From positions 1-8,683 of the forward strand of contig JAFRRE010000047.1 in NCBI GenBank assembly GCA_017428285.1: a DNA stretch of 8,683 bases, read 5' to 3'. A model generated the notes under the pieces. The model made no database searches. It was not told the DNA's origin and was given only the letters and a program-made list of their open reading frames with translations. The translations under genes were made by a program, and so were the position numbers. Below are positions 1-6,555 of the stretch, piece after piece. Numbering within the stretch: position 1 is the first letter of the stretch; each line of letters starts with the position of its first letter. The DNA is from Bacteroidales bacterium. Lineage in GTDB: Bacteria > Bacteroidota > Bacteroidia > Bacteroidales > F082.

Positions 1-426
1 CCCAACGAGGATGAGCTTCAGATTGTGAACGCCACCACCGAGCAACTCTCGGAGCTGCCCATCGTCAAGAATGTTGCCATGCAGAACAGTGGCTTCGCCT
101 ATATGATTGCCAAGCGGGTGAACCACCTGCAGGCGCAACGTGCGGCAGCCACCACGTGGCGCGAGCGTCGTGCCCGCATCAACACCATCTCGCCAGGCAT
201 CATCGTAACGCCTTTGGCTTACGATGAGTTCAATGCCAATGGTGCAGGCTATCAGGCCATGATTGATGCCAGTGCAGCCAGACGCGTGGCTACCAGCGAT
301 GAGATTGCCGATGCCGCTGCGTTCCTCTTGGGCGAACACGCCTCGTTCATCAACGGCATCGACCTGCTTATCGATGGCGGCGTCATTGCCTCCATCCGCA
401 CGGGAATGTTCAAACTACAAGGTTAA
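1..426 (+). CDS. SDR family oxidoreductase, 3' part (5' end outside window)
   Basis: The reading frame is open from base 1 and ends at TAA 424-426, giving the last 141 residues of a classical short-chain dehydrogenase/reductase. These enzymes reduce or oxidise carbonyl/alcohol groups with NAD(P)(H). The catalytic Tyr and Lys are seen in YMIAK (Tyr codon at 100, Lys codon at 112). The post-catalytic motif NTISPGIIVTPL (around 181-216) and the C-terminal segment FINGIDLLIDGGV (346-384) are typical of FabG-like SDRs. The nucleotide-binding Gly motif and the Asn-Ser part of the active site lie outside the window, so cofactor preference and any signal peptide cannot be judged. A GTG at 25 is an internal codon and not a start. 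The gene is followed after 12 nt by the flavodoxin gene on the same strand and is probably the first visible member of the operon. The family call is secure; the substrate is unknown. Confidence 0.9.
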   Translation, partial: PNEDELQIVNATTEQLSELPIVKNVAMQNSGFAYMIAKRVNHLQAQRAAATTWRERRARINTISPGIIVTPLAYDEFNANGAGYQAMIDASAARRVATSDEIADAAAFLLGEHASFINGIDLLIDGGVIASIRTGMFKLQG

Positions 427-438
427 AAAGGAAAGAAT

Positions 439-1050
439 ATGAAAGCAAAAAACATTATCATGGCAGCCCTTGCCTTACTAATGGCCACCGGCTGCAACGG
501 ACAAAGCAAACAAGAAGTCAAACAATCAAACAATAAAGCAATGAGCAAATCAATCGTCATTTTCTTCTCCCATGCGGGCGACAACTACAGCGTGGGTAAT
601 ATCGAAGTCGGCAACACCAAGATTGTGGCCGACTATATCAGCGAAATCGCGGGTGCTGAACAGTTTGAAATCGTCACCCACAAGTACGACGGCATGGCCT
701 ACACGCCGCTCATCAACCTTGCCAAAGAGGAAGCCAACAAAGGCGAGCTGCCGCCTTACGAGGGCAACGCTCCCGACCTCTCGCAGTACGACACCGTTTT
801 CATCGGTGGCCCCGTGTGGTGGGGCACCTATCCGCAGGTGATGTTCACGCTGTTCAAGGACATCAACCTCGACGGTAAGACCGTTATCCCCTTCACCACC
901 CACGAAGGCAGCGGCTTGGCCTCTTGCGTTAGCGATGTGAAAAAGGCTTTCCCGAAAGCCAACGTCACCCAAGGCTTTAGCATCTATGGCCACGAAGTGC
1001 GTAGCGGAAGAGTCAAGGTGGAGAAATGGCTGAAGGGATTGGGATTTTGA
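439..1050 (+). CDS. Lipoprotein flavodoxin (flavodoxin_4-like)
   Basis: This is a 203-residue protein. Residues 1-19 form a lipoprotein signal peptide with a hydrophobic core and lipobox (ATGC, lipidated Cys19). A Q/N/K-rich linker follows (20-34), then a complete flavodoxin domain (about 37-203). The FMN phosphate loop lies at about 43-61, beginning FFSHAGDNYS. The flavin-contact loop is GGPVWWGTYP (123-132), and a third loop is THEGSGL (154-160). Flavodoxins bind FMN and shuttle single electrons or act in quinone/flavin reduction. This one should face the periplasm or cell surface, which is unusual because most are cytosolic. Met35 (ATG 541) directly precedes the domain and could be an ancestral or second start. 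The ATG at 439 is preferred because it gives the signal peptide and has GGA 9 nt upstream. The flavin reductase gene follows after 21 nt and may be its partner (inference). Confidence 0.9.
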   Translation: MKAKNIIMAALALLMATGCNGQSKQEVKQSNNKAMSKSIVIFFSHAGDNYSVGNIEVGNTKIVADYISEIAGAEQFEIVTHKYDGMAYTPLINLAKEEANKGELPPYEGNAPDLSQYDTVFIGGPVWWGTYPQVMFTLFKDINLDGKTVIPFTTHEGSGLASCVSDVKKAFPKANVTQGFSIYGHEVRSGRVKVEKWLKGLGF

Positions 1051-1071
1051 AAACAATAAAAAAACAATACG

Positions 1072-1758
1072 ATGAAGAAGTTAGCATTATTTGCATTGGC
1101 CGCACTAATATTGTCGGCCTGCAACCAACAAGAAAACCATCAGGACAACACCAATCAAAACACACCTCAAATGAAAACAGAAACGACTATTAACGATGTG
1201 GCTGGCCGCACGAACTTCGGCTCTAATCATGCCCTCGTGACTACACCCCAGCCTTGCGTGATGATTGCCACTTGGGACAAAGACCACAACCCCGACGTGA
1301 TGATGGCCGCTTGGGCCGGACAACTGGATTATAACCAGATTGTCATCAGCCTCAGCAAACATAAGACCACCGACAATCTTGAACTGACTGGTGCTTTCAC
1401 CGTCAGCTTTGCCGACGAGCGCACCGTAGACGAGTCAGATTATTTCGGCCTCGTCAGTGCCAACGATGTGCCCGACAAGGTAGCCCGCACTGGCTTTACC
1501 TTCATCCCCAGTCCCAACGTGGACGCGCCCATCATCAACGAGTATCCGCTCACATTAGAGTGCCGTGTGGTGAGCTTTGAGGAAGGCATGTTGATTGGCG
1601 AAGTAATCAACCAAAGCGCCGACGAGAGCATCCTCACCGATGGCAAGGTTGACCTCGCCAAACTCAAGCCCATCGTTTTCGATGCCTCCGCTATGTGCTA
1701 CCGTTCCATCGGCGACAGCGTCGGCCAAGCCTGGGGCAGCGGGAAAAAATATCTATAA
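1072..1758 (+). CDS. Lipoprotein flavin reductase-like protein
   Basis: This is a 228-residue protein with a lipoprotein signal (hydrophobic core 4-14, lipobox LSAC, lipidated Cys17) and an N/Q-rich linker (18-33). The rest is a flavin-reductase-like split-barrel domain (about 45-228). Family features seen are the strand beginning PCVMIATWD (61-69), the MMAAWAG flavin-contact segment (77-83) and the ISLSKHKTTDNL stretch (92-103). These match the flavoredoxin/flavin reductase group, which binds FMN non-covalently and reduces flavins or other acceptors. The domain from Met34 on is 195 residues, about the usual length of the cytosolic enzymes, so the N-terminus is an added export module. The leader before the ATG is very A-rich and has no Shine-Dalgarno sequence. 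The protein sits between a lipoprotein flavodoxin and a secreted hydrolase, so it probably works in the envelope. How a flavin or reductant reaches it there is not evident. Confidence 0.87.
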   Translation: MKKLALFALAALILSACNQQENHQDNTNQNTPQMKTETTINDVAGRTNFGSNHALVTTPQPCVMIATWDKDHNPDVMMAAWAGQLDYNQIVISLSKHKTTDNLELTGAFTVSFADERTVDESDYFGLVSANDVPDKVARTGFTFIPSPNVDAPIINEYPLTLECRVVSFEEGMLIGEVINQSADESILTDGKVDLAKLKPIVFDASAMCYRSIGDSVGQAWGSGKKYL

Positions 1759-1777
1759 GAATCAAAACATCGAATCA

Positions 1778-2821
1778 ATGAAACGAATTATCATAGCATT
1801 GCTATTATCAACATCATTATCAGTTATGGCGCAGAAAGAAACTCTCAACCCCTGGGGACTGGTCTATGACGGTGCCCTGACGGAGAACATTGCGGGCGAA
1901 GTGAACATCCACCCCGTAACTTACATGGTAGACGGCATCAGCGTGGCCGCCAACGTCTATCTGCCCAAGGGCTACGGTCCCAGCAAGCAGTATCCCGCCG
2001 TGGTGGTGAGCCATCCCAACGGGGGCGTGAAGGAACAGGTGAGTGGCATGTTTGCCCAGAAACTTGCGGAAGCAGGTTACGTCACCATCGCCTGCGATGC
2101 CCGCTATCAGGGACAAAGCGGTGGCCTTCCCCGGGGCAACGACATCCCCTTCGTGCGCATGGGCGACATCCACGGCATGATTGACTATATCTCACAATTT
2201 CCCGGTGTTGACAAGGAGCGCATCGGTGCCCTCGGCATCTGCGGTGGTGGTGGTTATACCGTGGCCGTGGCACAAAGCGACAAGCGCATCAAAGCGGTGG
2301 CAGCGTTGAGCATGTTCAACACAGGCCGCGTGAGGCGCAACGGCTACTGCGACTCGCAGATAGCCACCATCCAGGAGCGACTCGCACAAGCCAGTGCTGC
2401 ACGTCAGCAGGAAGCCGAGACGGGTATGACCGTCTATCCACCTAAGGCCAAGCCCATGATCGAGGAAGAAATTGCAAAACTACCGTTTGAACTCTACCGC
2501 GAAGGACAGTTCTATTATGTCACCTCAAAATATGCCCACGCCAACGATGGTGCCTCGGCTCCCATCAGTTGTCTGCTCGACCTGATGATGTGGGATGCCA
2601 CCGACCGTATGGAATTCATCAACCAGCCTTTGTTGCTGATGGTCGGCGAAAAGGCCGACTCACACTACATGTCGGAAGAGGCCATGCAGAAAGCCACCGG
2701 CACTGACGACAAGGAACTGTTTGTCGTCCCTGGTGCATCGCACATCAAGACCTACTATGTACCCGAATATGTCGAACAGGAACGCGCCAAGTTGGTGGAG
2801 TTTTTCAACAGAAATCTTTAA
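1778..2821 (+). CDS. Secreted alpha/beta hydrolase with cysteine nucleophile (dienelactone-hydrolase-like)
   Basis: This is a 347-residue protein with a type I signal peptide (cleavage probably after VMA, residues 16-18, with Gln19 as the new N-terminus), so it is likely periplasmic. The alpha/beta-hydrolase core starts near VVVSHPNGG (75-83, oxyanion-hole region). The nucleophile elbow is GICGGGGY (153-160) with Cys155 where most esterases have Ser. An acid candidate is Asp294 in VGEKADSHY, and the catalytic His is His322 in GASHIKTYY. A Cys nucleophile in GxCxGG is known from dienelactone hydrolases; related YcjY-like proteins are another possibility. A lid or insert of about 90 residues (190-280) separates the core halves. 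ATG 1778 is preferred over an open-frame ATG at 1640, because the longer version would overlap the flavin reductase by about 40 codons and bury the signal peptide. The substrate is unknown; an ester or lactone is plausible. Confidence 0.88.
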   Translation: MKRIIIALLLSTSLSVMAQKETLNPWGLVYDGALTENIAGEVNIHPVTYMVDGISVAANVYLPKGYGPSKQYPAVVVSHPNGGVKEQVSGMFAQKLAEAGYVTIACDARYQGQSGGLPRGNDIPFVRMGDIHGMIDYISQFPGVDKERIGALGICGGGGYTVAVAQSDKRIKAVAALSMFNTGRVRRNGYCDSQIATIQERLAQASAARQQEAETGMTVYPPKAKPMIEEEIAKLPFELYREGQFYYVTSKYAHANDGASAPISCLLDLMMWDATDRMEFINQPLLLMVGEKADSHYMSEEAMQKATGTDDKELFVVPGASHIKTYYVPEYVEQERAKLVEFFNRNL

Positions 2822-2835
2822 TAACACGCAATTAA

Positions 2836-3948
2836 ATGAAGAAACACCTTATCATTGGAATGTTTGCTGCCGCGTTTGCTTTTGCGGCTTGCGGCAACAA
2901 AACCACTTCCACGGAAAGAGACATGAACACTTTGAGTTTTACCACCGAACAGGCGACCTTCATGTCGGCCATCGCCTGCAACGAGGCCAAAGCCGACTAT
3001 GTTGCATTGGCTGAGGCCATCAACAATGGTTTGGATGCCGGCCTGACGGTCAGCCAAGTCAAGGAGGCCCTGAGCCAACTCTATGCCTATACTGGATTTC
3101 CGCGTTCCTTGAATGCTCTCGGCACCTTGCAGAAGGTGTTGGAGCAACGCCAAAACGAGGGCAAAACCACCGAGGAAGGCGTTGAGGCATCGCCACTTCC
3201 GAGCAACTACAATGCTTTGGCACAAGGCACCGAGGTTCAAACCGAGGTGAGCGGTCGCCCCTTTGACTTTGCCTTCTCCCCTGCCGAAGACTATTACCTG
3301 AAAGCCCACCTTTTCGGTGACATTTTCGCCCGCGACAACCTCACCCATGCCGACCGCGAACTCATCACCGTGAGTGCGTTGAGCGGGTTGGAGAATGTGA
3401 TGCCACAGTTGCAGGCGCATGTGCGCGGTGCGTTGAATATGGGTGTCAGCGAAAAACAACTGCGCAGCATCCCTGTGGCTTTGAAAACCAATGGGTTGCA
3501 AGCCGAGGCCTTGCGCTGTGAGGCCGCCATCGCTGCCGCTGTGGATGGTAAGACGGATGTGGCGTGCGCCCAGTCGCCTTGGCCAATTGGTGAACTAAAC
3601 ACGGCATACGCCCAGTATTTCATCGGCAACAGCTATTTGGCTCCGATGGACGGAGGCATGGCCAACGTCACCTTCGAGCCCGGTTGCCGCAACAATTGGC
3701 ATATCCATCATAACATGGTGCAGGTGTTGGTGTGCGTGAGCGGCAGAGGCTGGTATCAGGAATGGGGCAAGGAGCCTGTGGAGTTGAAGCCCGGCGTGAT
3801 CATCGCCATCCCCGAAGGCGCGAAGCACTGGCATGGTGCCGCCAAAGACAGCTGGATGCAGCATCTCACCTATCATACCGACGTGAAAGGCAATCCAAGC
3901 AACGAATGGCTTGAGGCCGTAGATGATGAACAGTATAACAAACTATAA
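2836..3948 (+). CDS. Lipoprotein fusion: two carboxymuconolactone-decarboxylase-like domains plus cupin
   Basis: This is a 370-residue protein. It has a lipoprotein signal (lipobox FAAC, Cys19), a short linker to Met30, a first CMD-like segment (about 35-105, with YAYTGFPRSLNAL at 83-95), a second CMD-like segment (about 155-230, with QLQAHVRGALNMGVSE at 191-206) and a C-terminal cupin (about 265-350). The cupin keeps both metal motifs. Motif 1 runs from Gly283 through His289 and His291, with Gln296 in the place of the usual Glu, to Gly303. Motif 2 runs from Gly320 through Pro326 and Gly328 to His331 and His333. Neither CMD segment shows the CxxC pair of AhpD-type peroxidases, so thiol-peroxidase activity is not supported. 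CMD-cupin fusions occur in Bacteroidota, but their reaction is not established to my knowledge. The gene lies 14 nt after the hydrolase gene and 3 nt before DUF362, which indicates co-transcription. Confidence 0.87.
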   Translation: MKKHLIIGMFAAAFAFAACGNKTTSTERDMNTLSFTTEQATFMSAIACNEAKADYVALAEAINNGLDAGLTVSQVKEALSQLYAYTGFPRSLNALGTLQKVLEQRQNEGKTTEEGVEASPLPSNYNALAQGTEVQTEVSGRPFDFAFSPAEDYYLKAHLFGDIFARDNLTHADRELITVSALSGLENVMPQLQAHVRGALNMGVSEKQLRSIPVALKTNGLQAEALRCEAAIAAAVDGKTDVACAQSPWPIGELNTAYAQYFIGNSYLAPMDGGMANVTFEPGCRNNWHIHHNMVQVLVCVSGRGWYQEWGKEPVELKPGVIIAIPEGAKHWHGAAKDSWMQHLTYHTDVKGNPSNEWLEAVDDEQYNKL

Positions 3949-3951
3949 ACG

Positions 3952-4965
3952 ATGAAAACAAAAACTATCATTATCGCAGCATTCTCACTGCTTTTCGCCG
4001 TGAGCTGCGCAGGACAATCCAACAAATCGCAAACTACTGAAAACATGGAAAATACAACGACACCCGAACAGAAGGAATCGGTCGTTTACATGACCACAGA
4101 AATCACACCCGATGCACTCATCCGTGTTTACGAAGCCCTTGGCGTGAAAGCCGAAGGCCGCGTGGCCGTGAAGATCAGCACGGGCGAGTCACAACATTCG
4201 AACCATCTGAGGCCGGAGTTCATCAAGAGCTTTGTGCAGAGCGCCAACGGCACCATCGTGGAGTGCAACACGGCCTACGAAGGCAGCCGTAACAACACCG
4301 AGAAGCACAGACAAGCCATCGCAGAACGCGGCTACGGCGACATTGCCATGGTGGATATCATGGACGAGGATGGCGAGATGAAGCTTCCCGTGCGCGACAC
4401 CACCTACATGAAATACAACATCGTGGGCGACCATTTGCAGAACTACGATTTCATGATCAACCTCGCACACTTCAAGGGTCACCAGATGGCTGGTTTCGGT
4501 GGTGTGCTGAAGAACCAGAGCATCGGCGTGGCCTCGTCGAACGGCAAGGCGTACATCCATTCTAACGGCCTGACTGAAGATGCTAACCACCTTTGGGAGA
4601 ATATCCATCCCGAGAACCAGGACAAATTCATCGAGTGCATGGCCACCGCCGCCGCTGCCGTAGCCGACTATTTTGGCGACAAAATTATCTACATCGCCGT
4701 GATGAACAACATCTCCATCGACTGCGACTGCAACGGACATCCCGCCAAGCCCGAGCTGAAGGACATGGGCATCCTGGCCTCCACCGACCCTGTTGCGCTT
4801 GACCAGGCCTGCATCGACCAAGTGTATCGCCACCAAAACGTGGAAGGCGATGATGCCACTTCGCTCATCAACCGTATCGAAGACCGCCACGGTCTTCACA
4901 TTCTCGAACACGCCGAGAAAATCGGATTGGGCTCGAGACAATACAAGATGGTGCATTTGCATTAA
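3952..4965 (+). CDS. Lipoprotein with DUF362 domain, lacking the ferredoxin insert
   Basis: This is a 337-residue protein with a lipoprotein signal (lipobox AVSC, Cys19), a polar linker (20-31) and a DUF362 domain (about 45-330). Family features seen are VAVKISTGE (71-79), the NLAHFKGHQMAGFGG stretch (170-184) followed by LKNQSIGVASSNGK (186-199), the SIDCDCNGHP segment (255-264) and the DMGILASTDPVALDQACID run (271-289). Longer DUF362 proteins carry a 2x[4Fe-4S] ferredoxin-like insert after the GALKN-type region; here only a short linker occupies that place. Remaining cysteines are 105, 229, 258, 260 and 287; the Cys-Asp-Cys pair could bind metal. The biochemical function of DUF362 is unknown. 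The start is 3 nt after the upstream stop codon, so translational coupling is likely. Met32 (ATG 4045) marks the linker/domain border, as in the other lipoproteins here. Confidence 0.88.
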   Translation: MKTKTIIIAAFSLLFAVSCAGQSNKSQTTENMENTTTPEQKESVVYMTTEITPDALIRVYEALGVKAEGRVAVKISTGESQHSNHLRPEFIKSFVQSANGTIVECNTAYEGSRNNTEKHRQAIAERGYGDIAMVDIMDEDGEMKLPVRDTTYMKYNIVGDHLQNYDFMINLAHFKGHQMAGFGGVLKNQSIGVASSNGKAYIHSNGLTEDANHLWENIHPENQDKFIECMATAAAAVADYFGDKIIYIAVMNNISIDCDCNGHPAKPELKDMGILASTDPVALDQACIDQVYRHQNVEGDDATSLINRIEDRHGLHILEHAEKIGLGSRQYKMVHLH

Positions 4966-4968
4966 GCA

Positions 4969-5880
4969 ATGGAGTTTTGCCGCATGAAAACGGGAAAACA
5001 AAACAAGTCTTCTTTCGGTCCGATACTCATCATTCTGGCGGGCATCTTCTGGGGCAGCATGGGCATTTTTGTCCGAAGGCTTGCCGAGTATGGTTTCACT
5101 CCCATCCAGATTGTTTGCATCCGTGTGGTGCTGGCGGCGTTGATATTTAGCGTGATACAGCTCGTCAAAGACCCCAAAGGATTCAGGATTTCCCTGCGCG
5201 ACATCCCGCTCTTTCTCGGCCTTGGACTTGGCAGCATACTCTTCTTCACGGTGTGCTATTTTACGGCCATCTCGATGATGACGCTCTCCACAGCGGCTAT
5301 TCTGCTTTATACCTCGCCTATCTGGATCATGCTGATGTCGCTGCTGTTCTTCCATGAGAAGCTGGCGGTGCGGAAAGTCCTCGCCCTTGCGCTTGCCTTT
5401 GGTGGGTGCGTGCTGGTATCCGGCATCTCGGGCGGAGGTCTGACCTTGACGGGGTTCCTTGTCGGTCTCGGCGCCGGTGTGGGTTACGGATTGTACAGCA
5501 TTCTCGGCACCGTCGCTCTAAGGCGTTACTCGCCATACACCGTCACCACTTGGACATTTGTTATTGCGGCCATCGGCTCCATCCTGATGAGCCATCCGGC
5601 GGATATGGTTGCGAAATGCGCTGCCGCCCCGTCGCAGCTTGGTCTATGGGGCTTCGGTCTGTTGACGGCCTTGGTGACGGCAGTCATTCCATTCCTCGCT
5701 TACACGCTCGGCCTACGCAGCGTCGAAGCCAGCAAAGCAGGCATCCTTGCTACGGTGGAACCGATGGTGGCCACGCTGATTGGAGTTTTGGTGTTTTCCG
5801 AACCCTTGACCCTCATGTCGGGACTTGGTGTGCTGCTGATTCTGGCAGCGGTGGTGATTCTGAATGTTTCCAAGGAATAA
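4969..5880 (+). CDS. EamA/DMT-family permease
   Basis: This is a 303-residue integral membrane protein with about ten hydrophobic helices in two repeated halves (five in about 15-145, five in about 155-300), the layout of EamA-type drug/metabolite transporters. Family-like segments are the first-helix GIFWGSMGIF (25-34) and the stretch LLYTSPIWIML around 112-122, and its repeat near SKAGILATVEPMVATL (255-270). The protein would export or import a small metabolite, which cannot be named. ATG 4969 lies 3 nt after the DUF362 stop codon. An alternative ATG at 4984 gives a start five residues shorter, with a Lys-rich N-terminus that is equally reasonable. As the last gene of the dense run, it may move a substrate or product between cytosol and the envelope enzymes encoded upstream (inference from position only). 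No clear terminator follows. Confidence 0.92.
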   Translation: MEFCRMKTGKQNKSSFGPILIILAGIFWGSMGIFVRRLAEYGFTPIQIVCIRVVLAALIFSVIQLVKDPKGFRISLRDIPLFLGLGLGSILFFTVCYFTAISMMTLSTAAILLYTSPIWIMLMSLLFFHEKLAVRKVLALALAFGGCVLVSGISGGGLTLTGFLVGLGAGVGYGLYSILGTVALRRYSPYTVTTWTFVIAAIGSILMSHPADMVAKCAAAPSQLGLWGFGLLTALVTAVIPFLAYTLGLRSVEASKAGILATVEPMVATLIGVLVFSEPLTLMSGLGVLLILAAVVILNVSKE

Positions 5881-5908
5881 ACGAAGGCTGGGGTTGCGTA
5901 TTTATTTG

Positions 5909-5916
5909 TACTTTTG
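5909..5916 (+). promoter_or_regulatory. Bacteroidota-type -7 element before the FMN reductase gene
   Basis: TACTTTTG matches the TAnnTTTG -7 consensus and lies 18 nt before ATG 5935. No convincing TTTG -33 element is seen about 20 nt upstream, so the promoter is only partly supported. The same 11-mer TTGTACTTTTG (5906-5916) recurs before the HxlR gene at 8174-8184. It marks a likely new transcription unit after the permease gene. Confidence 0.55.
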
Positions 5917-5934
5917 TCGCAAAACTGAATCAAT

Positions 5935-6552
5935 ATGAAAGCATTACTCATCAACGGAAGTCCACACGTCAACGGTTGCACGGCGACTGCCTTGGGCATT
6001 GTGGCAAAGGAATTGGAAAAGAACGGCATTGAGGCCGAAATCGCCCATGTCGGCAATAAGAACATCCGTGGTTGCATCGCCTGCATCAAGTGTCAGCAGA
6101 CGGGTCGTTGCGTGTTCAACGACATGGTGAACGAGCTGGCTCCGAAGTTCGAGGAGGCCGATGCCTTGGTTATTGGTTCGCCGGTGTATTACGCTGGAAT
6201 GGCGGGCACGATGAATTCCTTCCTCGACCGCCTCTTCTTCAGCACACCATTCAGCAAGCGCATGAAGGTGGGTGCCGCCGTCAGTTCGGCGCGTCGTGCG
6301 GGCACCACCGCCACCTTCGACCAGTTGAACAAGTATTTCACCATCAGTGAGATGCCCGTTGCCTCGGGACGTTATTGGAACATGGTGCATGGTTATTCGA
6401 TGGAAGATGTGATGCGCGACGAGGAAGGTGTTCAAAACCTCCGCATCCTTGCCCGCAACATTGCCTTCCTTGTCAAAGCCATCGCCGCCGAGAAGGAGAG
6501 GAACGGCCTGCCGGAGAAAGAAGAGATTGTGTTCACGAACTTTATCAGATAA
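5935..6552 (+). CDS. Flavodoxin-fold NAD(P)H-dependent FMN reductase with iron-sulfur-flavoprotein-like Cys motif
   Basis: This is a 205-residue cytosolic protein with no signal peptide. The FMN phosphate loop is NGSPHVNGCTATA (7-19). The second flavin loop is GSPVYYAGMAG (81-91). Between them is a compact cysteine cluster, Cys47, Cys50, Cys53 and Cys59 (C-x2-C-x2-C-x5-C), the spacing known for the [4Fe-4S] motif of archaeal/bacterial iron-sulfur flavoproteins (Isf). Many gut-bacterial FMN reductases have related Cys patterns, and cluster binding is proven for only some members. The likely activity is electron transfer from NAD(P)H or ferredoxin through FMN to quinones, nitro compounds or O2. 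The start at ATG 5935 follows an A-rich leader. The AlkZ-related gene begins 3 nt after this stop codon and in the same frame. Confidence 0.88.
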   Translation: MKALLINGSPHVNGCTATALGIVAKELEKNGIEAEIAHVGNKNIRGCIACIKCQQTGRCVFNDMVNELAPKFEEADALVIGSPVYYAGMAGTMNSFLDRLFFSTPFSKRMKVGAAVSSARRAGTTATFDQLNKYFTISEMPVASGRYWNMVHGYSMEDVMRDEEGVQNLRILARNIAFLVKAIAAEKERNGLPEKEEIVFTNFIR

Positions 6553-6555
6553 AAC

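Noticed and set aside
25..27. GTG as start of the first gene
   Set aside because: The frame is open to base 1 and the SDR fold needs about 100 more residues upstream; this is an internal Val codon.
550..1056. 168-codon open frame on the minus strand
   Set aside because: It is antisense to the flavodoxin gene; its translation is not protein-family-like.
1640..1777. Extended start for the hydrolase at ATG 1640
   Set aside because: It would overlap the flavin reductase gene and place 46 residues before a clear signal peptide starting at 1778.
2818..3501. 227-codon open frame on the minus strand
   Set aside because: It is antisense to the CMD-cupin gene, which has clear domain motifs on the plus strand. 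No promoter or domain supports the reverse frame.
4189..5355. 388-codon open frame on the minus strand
   Set aside because: It lies antisense to the DUF362 and permease genes, crosses their junction, and reads as His/Val/Asp-rich low-complexity protein with no recognisable domain. It is a shadow of GC-rich codon third positions.
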